A DNA stretch of 64,000 nucleotides from Acanthochlamys bracteata (taxonomy: Eukaryota > Streptophyta > Magnoliopsida > Pandanales > Velloziaceae): assembly GCA_019914995.1 (NCBI GenBank), contig CM034142.1, forward strand, positions 4,607,031 to 4,671,030, read 5' to 3'. Shown here one piece after another: positions 35,225 to 45,925 of this stretch; positions within the stretch are counted from its first letter, which is position 1, and each line of letters begins with the position of its first letter. A model generated the notes under the pieces. It was given only the letters and a program-made list of their open reading frames with translations, was not told the origin of the DNA and searched no databases. A program made the translations under genes and the position numbers.

Positions 35225-36620
35225 TTGGTGTAAAACTATCTTTGATGCCCGACTTGTTCAATGAGTTATAAAAAATTTTGCTTATGGTTTATTTTATCAA
35301 TATGTCTGCTAATTATGCTTTTGAACTCATAAAAGGTAATTTAATCAATTTTGCCTCCAATTTCTCTATGATGAAGTGTCGATCCACTTCAACATATTTG
35401 GTACGATCATGTTGCACTATATTATCAGAAATATTTATTACAGTCAAGATTGTCAAGGTCGGAATACTCTATAGGACAGTTCATTTGCGTAGGATCGTAT
35501 AGTCGTGATTTTAGGTAAGTAAGATCTTACTTATCGATAGATTTTTTATAAATAATATTTTGAAAATTTTAGATAGTACCTATTAAATTTGCTAAAAATT
35601 CAAAACATAATTTTTTTATATTTTATTTTATTGTAGTAGATTAATAATGTTCATATTTGTGGTTCAAATTAACTACATCATTAGTAATTTTCTATATTTT
35701 ATTTAGCTCATTATGACCACCTCTTTATAGCTATATTATTAGTTATACTCATATCTAGAAAATCTAATTCTAAAAATAATCAATCAATTACGCGACGAGC
35801 AATCGCCTTTATCGCGTCAAAATAAAGAGAAAAAAAATCTAAAATACTACCACATAGAATAATATTTTGCTCCTATAATAAATCTCTCACAGAATAAACT
35901 AAACATCACTACACCCGCTACAAACGAACGACGGAGCTTTTCTAGCTATTCCAGCTTCGTTCAAAATTTTTGAGAGCTCCCCTGATTCATGAAGATTTCT
36001 TATAATCTGAACTATGAAGATCGCAAATAAAATCAGGATCTTAAAAATTTTAGAATTAAAATCGGAATCTTAAGGATCGGAAATAAGATCGGGATCTTGT
36101 GTCAAGTACGATCATTTTGTTGATGTAAAATCGTAAAATCATAAGATTTTAAAATTTATATAGGGATTTGAATAATCATGATTACAACCTTATAATTACA
36201 GAACAGATAATAGAATTTCTTGGAGAAAAACTAAGCTCCGTCAATAAAATTTGAAACTATAAAAGTTAACAAACTACATGTGCTATTCTCCTATATTCAA
36301 TTTTAGTAGAAGATCGAGCAAACACTTTCTATTTCTTACTCGTCAATGTGATTAGATAACCACCAACAAATGTAAAATATCAAGATGTGGAATGCCTATT
36401 TTGTTTTATTTACTTCCTAGTCTGCATCAGTATACCCATCTATATTTAGATAATTATATTTTCTGAATAGTAATTCTCTGCTTAATGTTGATTTCAAATA
36501 TCTCAAATTTTTGTTCACGGCTTCCGTATGTTCCACACTTGAAGAATGCATAAACGGACTAACAACACTTACCGATAGATTATATTAGGGTAAATCTGTG
36601 ATAAATAAATTAGTTTGCTA
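35225..36620 (-). pseudogene. Copia RNase H remnant
   Basis: Minus-strand words HDRTKYVEVDRHFI and LADILIK near 35290-35420, and QFMHSSSVEHTEAVNKNLRY and YTDADWA-like sequence near 36420-36560, belong to Ty1/copia RNase H. AT-rich material of unknown origin separates them. It is a broken fossil. Confidence 0.75.
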
Positions 36621-36859
36621 ACCAATCATTGATATTTCTCCTTAGATGCTGGTATTTGATCAGTGTGTCTTTATAAATTATGATTCTTAATGATTGGTCT
36701 ACTTGATGATTTCCAATTAGACATATATGTCTCTAACAATAAGTCAATGTTATATTTTTTTGTGATATAAAAATAACTTGTTAGACCTCGCCACTTCAAT
36801 TTGTACAAAATATTTCAACTTTCCAAATTCTTTCATCTAAAATTCAGAGGTTAGATACT

Positions 36860-37350
36860 TTTTTAATTTCTGAATTTCTTCCTTACTATTGCTTGATGAC
36901 ATGATATGTCTCTAACAATCATATCATTAACATAAATTATCAAAGTAATTACTTTAGCATTTTGGTTCTTAAAGAACAATGTATGATCAGCATAACTCCG
37001 TCGATAACCATATCTGCTCAACGTTTCATTAAACCTATCAAACCATACTCTTGGAGATTCCTTCAGCCTATATAATGCCTTTTGAAGTTTGTAGACATAT
37101 ATAATAAGCTCTTCCATAACCAGGTAGGTGCTTCATATAACTTCTTGTTCTAATTCACTATAAAAAAAGCATTCTTTATATCAAATTTCTATAAGGGTCA
37201 ATTAAGATTTATTGCTAGAGAAAGTAATACAATAATGGTATTAACTTTTGCAACTGGTGTAAAACTATCGTGACAATCTACCCTAAAAGTTTGTGAATAT
37301 CTCTTGGCCACTAACATCGCGGTGTATCTCTTACTAGTCCTATCTCTTTA
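36860..37350 (-). pseudogene. Copia reverse transcriptase remnant
   Basis: Minus-strand words RYTAMLVAKRYSQTFRVD, VAKVNTIIVLLSLAINLN, VYKLQKALYRLKESPRVWFD and LIIYVNDMIV match Ty1/copia RT in the expected order. It is a broken fossil of the old Ale-like element. Confidence 0.85.
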
Positions 37351-37449
37351 TGAGACTGTTGTTGTACATCCTCTGGCTCTATTATATTCAACTAGGTAAA
37401 GGTGCATGTGTATAAAATTTTATCTTATGTTTATTTATTTTCAATACAG

Positions 37450-37760
37450 GGAAGAAGTGTTGTTACTACCGAGACACCTGCCTCAGTTCTCGGAGAGCTG
37501 ATGGATTTGATGACTGCTCTTTAGCTTATGCTGAAAAAGTCACAGGCTCATAATGGGCTTGTCCGCGGTCTGCATGAAGCTGCCAAAGCAATTGAGAAAC
37601 ATGTAGCACAACTTTCCATCCTAGCCGAGGATTGTGACCAGGCTGATTTTGCAAAGCTTGTTAAAGCTCTGTGTGCTGATCACAATGTGCACGTGGTGAC
37701 AGTGCCAAGTGCCAAGACAATTTGGGGTCTTTATCATAATCGTGATGTTTACTACAAAAT
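37450..37760 (+). pseudogene. Fragment of ribosomal protein eS12 (RPS12) gene
   Basis: eS12 is a component of the small cytosolic ribosomal subunit. The plus strand reads VVTTETPASVLGELMDLMTA, then LKKSQAHNGLVRGLHEAAKA, then IEKHVAQLSILAEDCDQADF, then AKLVKALCADHNVHVVTVPS and AKT. This covers eS12 from near its N-terminus for about 90 residues. A TAG stop lies at 37522-37524, where eS12 usually has glutamine. Identity falls off after AKT, where a few residues are missing (a trace WGLYHNRD may continue it), and the C-terminal third is absent. A polypyrimidine stretch and acceptor (TTTCAATACAG) precede it directly, so it looks like a genomic, intron-containing fragment rather than a processed copy. 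It lies inside the old Copia element on the opposite strand. Confidence 0.9.
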
Positions 37761-38285
37761 GTTATATTATAATGTTTAATATTTGTTGTGTTTTGTTGAA
37801 TTTAAAAAATTGAGAAGTATAATGATGCTTAATGTGAACATTTTTTTAGATTATTTGTTACCTAGAACAATAATTTTATTGTAATTTTTGTTAGAATATT
37901 TTTTAGATTATTATAAATAAATAATAATATATATATCTATAAATTAATTTAGTTACATGTTTATAACTAATAGTTTATAATATTAATCATGATTACAAAA
38001 TACTCATGAATTTATTATTAGCTTTATGAAATACTAAGAAAAAATAAATAATACATTAAAAAGGGTTTATAAATTATATAACTTATTATATAGTCAAAGA
38101 TATTTCAGTCATTCATATTCTTATTCAACTATTTAGCTCTTATTTGTCAAACACTCTTTTCAATTTTTTTTAGAAAAAGTTAAATTTATCCAAACACATA
38201 GCTCCTTTTTTTAAAAAAAGTCCACAACTTTTTTTTTGGAAAAAGTTAAAGAAGTAACTTTTGTCAAAAAAAATGAGAATTTTAA
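37761..38285. other. AT-rich stretch with a possible MITE end
   Basis: No gene is seen. The sequence near 38285-38305 (TTTAGCCAGACGGCCCTG) resembles a terminus of the GGGCCGTCTGGC type found in plant MITEs, but I find no partner end. Confidence 0.35.
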
Positions 38286-38287
38286 GT

Positions 38288-39300
38288 TTAGCCAGACGGC
38301 CCTGAAAGCTTTGTATGACGGTGATAATATGTGTGAAGATAATGATTAGTAATAGAATATTTAGGAGCCTTTTTTAGTGAATATCTCTTTGTAAGTTTTT
38401 CATGATTTTCTCTATGTTGCAGTCGATAACTCCTATTCATAATGTGAGAATTATTCAAAAATTTGTTCTGAATTTTAGAGTTTAACTCATAGATATATCC
38501 AGAAATTTGAGCGGATAGTGTTGGTTGAGATAGAAAGAGTTCTTCCACAATATCATTTCCTTCCACTTATTCTGTTTCCCTCGATATAGATTCAGCAGTA
38601 CATAAATCTCCTCCCAAATCATACATCTTGGTAATTGTAAGATTATTTTTGACAGTTTCCAGTGTGTTAGGAGTTTTTCACCAAACTCAACAGTAAGCCA
38701 ATTCAAATCTTTACTAATCTCTATCTCTTTATGAATATCAAAATGGATGTGGAATCTTTAAAGTACGTTTCTGAATAAAAAATTATCACATCTATAGTAA
38801 TAAAAGTACGACGTGATGGAAGATGATAGTATCTGTAATCTGATGAGGAGCATACCTAACAAAATATGCATCGCAAAGCACACAAATCTAGTTTACCTCG
38901 TGGGTTTTATTGCAAATGTACCAATGCAACAAATTCAAAAATCCGAAGTGGAAGTGAAAGAATAGATGATATATTAACATACATAAATAAGACTTCAAGA
39001 TAGGTTTTAAAGTTGAAAACCTTAGGCAACATGCTAATTATTAGAGATATTGCATATTGAACTACTTATATCCAATAGTATTTTGAAGTGTAAGCACTAA
39101 ATGATAACGCACAAGCTGTCTCCAAAATAAGTCTATTATTTCTTTCAACCACTCTATTCTACTGTAGTATTTGTGAACAAGTGGTATCATGAATAATACC
39201 TTTTCTTCGTATATGGGCCAAAGGTGTACTAACATATTCTTCTCCCTTACCCGAGCATTAATACTCGAATGGGAAAAGAAAATCATGTCAACACTATTTT
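38288..39300 (-). pseudogene. Copia integrase region remnant
   Basis: Minus-strand sequence at 39062-39286 (HKYYSRIEWLKEIIDL) resembles the integrase segment around the HTSTPQQNGVAERKNR motif, strongly decayed. 38288-38706 has weak similarity to the linker between integrase and RT. The assignment relies partly on position. It is a broken fossil. Confidence 0.5.
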
Positions 39301-39849
39301 ATGAAACCGTATAAAGGCATGCACTCACTTTTATTTTTCATAACATATAGTCATATTATACTAGTTCAATCATCCACAAGTATCACAAACTATCTAATAC
39401 CAGTAAGAGTAGTAAAGGAGAGGGCCGCCAAACATCCGATCTACTAATTCAAATGAAGTTATTTTTTTCTTCATAGCAGAAAAATATGGTACTCGATGAC
39501 TCTTTTCAAAATACAAATTTCACATAAAACTCAGACTTCTTAAGACAGAAAATAAAGATGATAACAAATGACGTAAATAGGTAAAAGAAATATGACCTAA
39601 TCGTCAATGCCAAATCTAAACTTTATTCTTCTTATCAATATCAGATCAATGAATGTTATGAGTTATTGCGGAAGTGATATCATTCAAACAATATAAGGCT
39701 ACTCTCTTAATACCATACCCAATAATCTCATAGGTCTAGATATCGTGAAGTAACTAAATTATAGGTACATTAAAAAATGAAATTCAAGTGTTTAGTGATC
39801 TATCAAATAGACAAAAAATTATTTGATAAAAAAGAAATTCTGTAAAGAT

Positions 39850-40160
39850 AAAGATGGCGTCAACACTATTGTCCCAACACCTGTCACTGAATAAATATCT
39901 TCGCCTATATATGTCACATTATGTCTAATTGGAGTAATTATAGTCTGAAATTCAGAATCTAAATTCATCTTGTATCTAATCTAGAATCTAAAAGAATATT
40001 TAGGGCACAACTTTGGTTACATAAAGTAGAAAAATCTAAACTAACTGATATTTCTGATATAAGCTTCCTTTTTTTTTCTCCTCAACTCCTCCCACCAACC
40101 AGAATATTCATTTAATTTAAAACACGAGTCTCTATGATCACGAAACTTAGCACAATAAGT
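39850..40160 (-). pseudogene. Copia gag knuckle and protease region remnant
   Basis: Minus-strand HITYCAKFRDHRDSCFKLNE followed by YSGWWEELRRK (40060-40160) corresponds to the CCHC knuckle and the WWEEL motif, seen also at 61780-61870. The main gag core is not recognised upstream, and protease traces lie near 39850-39950. It is a broken fossil. Confidence 0.65.
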
Positions 40161-40722
40161 TATATGCCTCCATTCCTCCTTTTTATTATTTTTTTGGAGT
40201 CCACTCGAGTCGAGTCGGGCCGAGTTAGCAATACGGTCAAATTTGGGCTAGATCGTCAGGATCGGTCTGGATCGTCGAATCGATCTGGACTGGGCGAGTC
40301 TCTATGACTCGGGTGAGTCTATATAAGTTAGGTTGAAACGACGAGTCGGCGACGATACCTGAAATCCAACCTTACTCTAAGAGACGGACGATTACAATGG
40401 TCGGGAGCGACGAGGAGCTCTAAATCAAATTGCAGAGCAAGTTTGTATGAGATCGGGCAGTGGCGAAGGCGACTATGCCATCGTAGCTTAAGAATATGAA
40501 CTACGGCAGCGCTGGGGAATTTGGCGTTTAGCTTCAGTGATGACAGGCAACGGCATGAGAAACCTTGCGGTGGTACGATGATTCAATTTTTCTTTTTTTT
40601 CTTTTGCAAATCCAGCCACGAATCTGATTAGGTACTCAGAATTTCTGACGATGCAATGGTTTTTCATCATTATCTCCACCACAACGACGAACAAATTTAG
40701 GATTTTGCTATGGCACCAAGAT
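40160..40722 (-). other. Leader and primer site of the old Ale-like element
   Basis: On the minus strand, CTTGGTGCCATAGCAAAATC directly inside the LTR is a diverged initiator tRNA-Met primer site, in the same context as CTTGGTACCAGAGCAAAACC at 42141. A leader rich in CGACTCG-like words follows (40190-40330 on plus), comparable in position to the GC-rich leaders of the young copies. Confidence 0.6.
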
Positions 40723-40974
40723 AAATTTTTTTTAATCTTATTCAATTCTTTAATATAAATACAAGTATATATATTAAACATTTTAGATTAAAAAAATATT
40801 ACAATTAGTAAATATTCAATTCTTCTTCTCTAAACATTTTTAGAATAAGAGGAAATATTACTATTAGAGTTTGCTTATATGGCCTTAAGAAAATATTTAA
40901 ATAAGAAGATTTCTAAATAAAAATTTTTTTTAATATAAATAAAATATCTAGATATATATTGGCTCATGCCAATA
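40723..40974 (-). repeat. 5' LTR of the old Ale-like element
   Basis: It is paired with 35064-35213 by its start (TATTGGCATGAGCC) and by the primer site beyond its end. It is longer than its partner and AT-rich. The boundaries are approximate. Confidence 0.6.
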
Positions 40975-41364
40975 TATGGCAATTTGTATTAACCTAAAAT
41001 CCATTTTAGGGATTTGTTGGAACTAAATTGAGATTAATGGAGTAAGGAGATCGCCTAAGCCAGCTAAATAGGTAACAAATATCCGGTTACTATTATTTCA
41101 TTAAAATACGTGCAAGATATGGCTTACTAGAGTTAGTAGTAAAAAGGGGGGCTAGCACTCTCATTAATTCAACTAATTTAAAATTTCCAGAACATAACTA
41201 ACAAGAGAAGAACAGTGCAAGAAAGATAAAAGATATTCTAGAAACTCAATAAAATATGAGATATTATTTAATTAGGATTATAAAAAAAAGTCCCGAACAA
41301 TTAATAATATTATTGAAGACAAGAACATGTTCTGATTATGCAAAAGTCATCCTAAGTTCCTAAC
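40975..41364. other. No recognisable gene
   Basis: The stretch is AT-rich intergenic sequence between the old Copia element and a possible MITE. No feature is supported. Confidence 0.45.
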
Positions 41365-41660
41365 GCACCGTTTGGTCTATCTCAATTCATAGGCATAGTT
41401 ATAGTATTATAAAATGAGTTTATCCAAAACGCATTTATAAAAATAAAATTATTTATAATATGATTATTAAAATTAAAATTAATTTATATTTATTAAAGTA
41501 ATTAAAAATAATATTTTAATTTTAAAATATAATTATTAAAAATAAAATGAGTAAAATTTAAATACAAAATTTTAGTATAAAATAAATATAAAGCTCTTTG
41601 AAATTTAGTTTTAAATTTTAAAGAAAACTAAATTTCAAATTACGTAAACATGCATATAAT
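41365..41660. mobile_element. Possible MITE
   Basis: The AT-rich block begins GCACCGTTTGGTCTA, a start typical of plant MITEs, and ends near TTACGTAAACATGC. The interior is almost free of G and C and holds repeated AATTAAAA words. No clear target duplication was found. Confidence 0.35.
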
Positions 41661-41950
41661 ATTTCAGTTGTACCAAATCTCTTACAGATCCCATCTTGTT
41701 TTGACTTCTTAGATGTAGGGCCTATGAAGGTAATGCCACGGCTGACCCTACTCACATAAGCATCCAATGCCAAAATCCCACTGTTCCCAAGTACTAAAAT
41801 ACCGTTGCATTTAATACTTTATGCATTCTAATCAGTGATACCAAATTAAAGAAATAAGGGCACTTTGCAAGTGCAGATCCAATAATAAATAGAGGCGCAT
41901 AATTCGTATTCATAAGTTCAGACTTTTTCTTACGTTAAACTGACAAATTT

Positions 41951-42139
41951 TGTTGGCGTGAGTCAATAATATATTATTTTAGATATTTTTTTTAGAATTA
42001 TATTTTATTTTAGATATCTTTCTTAAAATTATATTTAGATATCTTTCTTTATTTAAAACTCTCCTTATTTAGATTTATAAGGAGTCTATATATATGTACT
42101 TATATTAATTGATAAGAATAAGATTGAAAGAGTTTTTCA
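41951..42139 (+). repeat. 5' LTR of Ale-like copy 1
   Basis: The LTR starts TGTTGGCGTGAGTC and ends AGAGTTTTTCA, 189 bases, short as usual for Ale/Retrofit elements. It is followed 3 bases later by the primer site. The 5 bases before it are AATTT. Confidence 0.85.
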
Positions 42140-42142
42140 TCT

Positions 42143-42154
42143 TGGTACCAGAGC
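42143..42154 (+). other. Primer-binding site of Ale-like copy 1
   Basis: TGGTACCAGAGC matches the initiator tRNA-Met complement TGGTATCAGAGC with one difference, directly inside the LTR. Confidence 0.85.
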
Positions 42155-42778
42155 AAAACCCTAGATCTGCTCGCCGCTGTCGTGGAGAAAACGACTGCGA
42201 CGGCCAGATTCCGATTAGACTATTCATTGTGATCGTGGAGATACGATTACAACGATTAGAAATCCCGACCAACACAAATCCGGCGATTTAATCGGATTAG
42301 ATCTAAAAAATAAAAAAATAAAAAAAAAGAAATTTTCTTCTGCCGCCGCCGCCGTATTAAGGTTTTTACCTCTGCCGCCACCGTCGCTACGCCGTTCTGC
42401 TGCCGTCCCGACGCTCTTGTGTTTCGCCGCCGTTCCGCTGCCGTCCCGACGCCGCCTTTCTGCTGCCGATTTGCCGCCGCATCGCCGTCGTCTTCAATCC
42501 ACCCGGACTCGATTCAAGCATCGCCGGCCTCTTCTTCACCGCCGTCGCTCGCTCCGTTCTTCGCCGACTCACCGTCGCCGCCGCGCTTGTCTTCGCCGAT
42601 TCTGCGGCCTCCTCACCACTTGCATTTGCTCGGTTGTTTAACCGAGCCGGGTCAGACCAAGCCAACGAACCAAACCGATTGATCCGACCCGGTCCGGTCC
42701 GGTTTATCCGACCCAAACCGACCCAACCCACTGATTTAAAAAAAAAATTAAAAAAAAAAGAAAAAAAAAAAAGGGGTT
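42155..42778 (+). other. GC-rich leader of Ale-like copy 1
   Basis: The leader of about 620 bases between the primer site and gag is rich in GCCGCCG and CCGGTCC words (42340-42720), unlike its AT-rich surroundings. It ends in a homopurine A-rich run (42738-42776). Overlapping open frames here have low-complexity Arg/Pro/Ser content and are not supported as proteins. Copy 2 has the same leader at 60430-61020. Confidence 0.8.
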
Positions 42779-43640
42779 ATGGAAGGTTCAGGTGTTCTCT
42801 CTCCAGTTACTTCAATGGCTACTTCTATTATTTGTGTACAAGGTGATTCATCCTCCGCCATTAGTGTTAAACTAAATGGTTCCAACTACTCTTTTTGGTA
42901 TCAAGTTGTTGAGATGTACATTGCTGGAAAGGATAAGATGGGCTATTTGACCGGAAAAATAGCACGACCTCAAGAGACTGATTCTACTTATGCCCGGTGG
43001 AGAACTGATAATGCTATTGTCAAAGGATGGTTGATCAACTCTATGGAACCAAATGTGATGAAGCTTTTTATTCGGCTTCCCCCTACTGCCAGAGATGTTT
43101 GGACTGCTGTGTCCAAAACATATTATGATAATTCTGACATATCTCAGATTTATGAATTAACATGCAGGGCATTCAAATTGAGGCAAAGTGGAAGGCCCGT
43201 TACGGCTTACTATGCAGAATTACAGAGCATATGGCAAGAGTTGGATTTTCGTAATCCAATTAGGATGTGTTATGCTAATGATATATTAGCTCGACAACAA
43301 GAGATTGAGAGGAGGCGTATCTATATTTTTTGGTGGGCTTGATGATACACTTGATAAAGCCCGCGTTGATCTACTACGAGCAGATGCCTTCTTCGGATTA
43401 GAAGCATCTTATAACTACATTCGTCGTGAGGAGCAACGACGAGTAGTTATGATGGGTTCTAATGATATTGGAGTTATTGCTGCTGTGGCCTCCAAAAATC
43501 CTAAATCCCAAGTGAAGCAAAAAACACAAGAAGGACAGTGTACTCATTGTGGTAAAGTCGGGCATACTCGAATTCATGCTTTTGATTAGTTGGTTATCAC
43601 GATTGGTGGGAGGAATCAAGAAGAAGAACAAATAAGACAA
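42779..43640 (+). pseudogene. Ale-like gag region, copy 1
   Basis: Gag begins MEGSGVLSPVTSMATSI. The core has VKLNGSNYSFWYQVVEMYIA and GKDKMGYLTGKI, then WRTDNAIVKGWLINSMEPNV and the FKLRQSGRPVTAYYAELQSI region. The CCHC knuckle begins CTHCGK.GHTR near 43540. This is Ale/Retrofit gag. The copy is broken. Confidence 0.9.
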
Positions 43641-43779
43641 AAAGATCTCGGTGTAGCGTGCGAGTTGCGCAGCCTCACTTTAGCTAATTCTTCATCCTCT
43701 ATATCATCATTTTGCTCCTTCACCGTTCTATCTCTCAGTGCCGCGTTAGTTAATTCAGATTCTCAATTTGGGTAACCAA

Positions 43780-45470
43780 AGCTTTGCCTTTCTTGCTTTT
43801 AGATTCACAGCGGGATACAGGATGGATTTTAGATCCTGGAGCTACGGATCATATGACATTCGATCCGAAAAATTTTCATATCGTAAGTACTCCAGTTATA
43901 AATAATGTGACATATGCCAATGGAGAGAGTTATCCAGTGACAGGTGTTGGTACTGTGGCATTATCATCATCTCTATCTCTACAGAATTGTCTACTTGTTC
44001 CATCTCTCTCACACAATCTTTTGTCTATTGGACAAGTTACTGAACAGTTGAACTGCATTGTTCTTATGTATCCTTATTTTTGCTTACTTCAGAATATCCA
44101 GACACAGGAGATAATTGGGCGTGGTACTAAGAGAGGGGGTTTATACTATCTGGATGATGTTAGTTCAGGCAGAGTTTACAGTGCTCGTGGATCTGAAACT
44201 GACAAGAAGAATAAAGTATGGCTTTGGTATCGCCGTCTAGGTCATGTTTCTTTTGGCTATTTAAAACATTTGCTACCGTCTTTATTTTCCGGTGTCAAAG
44301 AGTCTGAATTTCAATGTGAAGCATGTATCCTTGCTAAGAGTCATCGAGTGTCGTATTTTCCTGTTAGTAATAAAAGAACAACTCCTTTTGAGTTAGTCCA
44401 TTCGGATGTTTGGGGACCCTCTCCAGTTATGACTCTTACTGGCATTAGATGGTTTGTGACATTTGTAGATGATTGCATAGGCATGACATGGTTATATGCT
44501 TTGAAGAATAAAAGTGATGTTAGTGATATATTTGTGCGGTTTCATAAGATGGTGCAGACACAATTTTCTCTTCCTATTCGAGTTTTTCGCTCTGATAATG
44601 GTGGGGAGTATGTTAATACATCTTTGAGTTCTTACTTTCATCAGCATGGTATTATTCATGAGACTTCTTGTCCACAAACACCACAACAAAATGGAGTGGC
44701 TGAAAGAAAAAATCGACACATATTAGAAACCGCCCGTGCTTTATTATTTGGAGCTCATGTTCCAAAATATTATTGGGTAGACGCAGTTCAGTCTGCGGTT
44801 TATGTGATTAATCGCATGCCATCTAGAGTTCTGAATTTTCGGACACCACATGAAGTTTTATCTATATTTGTAACTATACCTTACTGTTTCTCTCACTTCC
44901 ACCTCGGATTTTTGGATACATTGCATTAGTACATTTGCAGAAAACTCAAAGAGATAAATTAGATCCATATGCTTTAAGGTGCATGTTTCTTGGCTATGGT
45001 CCTCACCAGAAAGGTTATCGGTGCTATCATCCTCCGACACGCCGTACCTTTGTAACTATGGATGTGACATTTATAGAGTCAGAAATGTATTTTGTCAGAT
45101 CGACTTCACATTCAGATCTTCAGGGGGAGATAGAAGCTACGGAAGATCTGAATTGGCTTACCATTAAACTCAGCACACATACTGAGGAAGGTCAGAGAAA
45201 ATGTGTGAATTATGACTCGTGTCCGGAGGAGTTTAGAACTATCGAACTTGAACAAAGAAAGCGGAAGAGACAGCGAGAGGCGGTCGTAAAAAACCCCCTC
45301 TCTCGCATCCTTCAGTACCCGCTCAAACTCTTGAGGATATCCCTGAGGTAAGTATCGAGACTCAGAATATTATTATAAATAAATCTAATATTGTCTGCAG
45401 CAATTATCAGTTACCACATAGAGAAAATCGTGGAAAACCTCCTGAGAGATATTCACCAGAAGGAAAAATC
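43780..45470 (+). pseudogene. Ale-like protease, integrase and linker region, copy 1
   Basis: The protease region (TGWILDPGATDHMTFDPKNF) is followed by the pre-integrase HHCC part (WYRRLGHVSFGYL, CEACILAKSHR), the integrase core (FELVHSDVWGPSPV, FVTFVDDC, RVFRSDNGGEYVN, TPQQNGVAERKNRHILETAR) and the C-terminal part with the LRCMFLGYGPHQKGYRCYHP motif. The order is typical of Copia. The copy is broken. Confidence 0.9.
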
Positions 45471-45569
45471 TCAGATATCCTATTGCTAATCATGTGTCTT
45501 CTCTCTGTTTGTCCCCATCATATGTTGCCTTTATTAATCAGTGGCGGTGTGACACTTCCTTCTAACACT

Positions 45570-45925
45570 AGAAGCATTATCGATCCTAGATGGACTAAGG
45601 CTATGAATGAAGAGATGGATGCTCTTCAGAAGAATATGACTTGGGAGATAGTATCATTACCAAAAGGAAAGAAAGCAGTTGGTTGTAAATGGGTATACAC
45701 CATCAAACACAAAGCAGATGGAACGATCGAGAGATATAAGGCAAGATTAGTGGCCAAGGGGTATTCACAAACTTATGGAGTGGATTATCACGAGACTTTC
45801 GCACTAGTTGCAAAGATTAATACCATCAGAGTATTGCTATCTCTCGAAGCAAATCTTGATTGGCCCTTACAGCAATTTGATGTAAAGAATGCATTTCTTC
45901 ATGGTGAGTTAGACGAAGAAGTGTA
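45570..45925 (+). pseudogene. Ale-like reverse transcriptase, 5' part only, copy 1
   Basis: RT starts with [20 protein letters not shown] and [20 protein letters not shown], then [20 protein letters not shown] and [18 protein letters not shown]. The region ends where the sirevirus-like LTR begins. The rest of RT and RNase H of this copy are not in the window. Confidence 0.9.

Larger units (their letters stand above)
35064..40974 (-). mobile_element. Ale/Retrofit-like Ty1/copia element, old, broken, with insertions
   Basis: On the minus strand the order is LTR (about 40723-40974), primer site, leader, gag knuckle, protease region, integrase, RT, RNase H, purine tract and LTR (35064-35213). 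This is Copia order. The LTRs share TGTTAGCATGGGCCAACATA against TATTGGCATGAGCCAATATA and the end AAGATTGAAATAGACTTTCA. They resemble the short LTR of the Ale-like copies at 41951. Divergence is high and breaks are many, so it is much older than those copies. An eS12 gene fragment and AT-rich sequence (about 37400-38280) sit between the integrase and RT parts, and another AT-rich insertion (about 35500-36240) lies in the RNase H part. Confidence 0.8.
41951..45925 (+). mobile_element. Ale/Retrofit-like Ty1/copia element, copy 1 (3' part missing)
   Basis: A short LTR (41951-42139), primer site, GC-rich leader, gag, protease-integrase and the start of RT follow in Copia order. The element ends inside RT where a sirevirus-like LTR begins at 45926. 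The sequence is almost identical over long stretches to the copy at 60278-64000, so it is young. It is broken, with several breaks. Confidence 0.9.

Noticed and set aside
37450-37760. A functional eS12 gene
   Set aside because: An in-frame stop lies at 37522, the C-terminal third is absent, and the locus is inside an old retroelement.
42417-42682. Overlapping open frames of 74-114 codons in the GC-rich leader, on both strands
   Set aside because: The composition is low-complexity Arg/Pro/Ser/Ala from GCCGCC repeats, several frames are open at once, and no family is recognised.
44492-44719. 75-residue minus-strand open frame, repeated identically at 62734-62961
   Set aside because: It is the antisense shadow of the conserved integrase core in both Ale-like copies.
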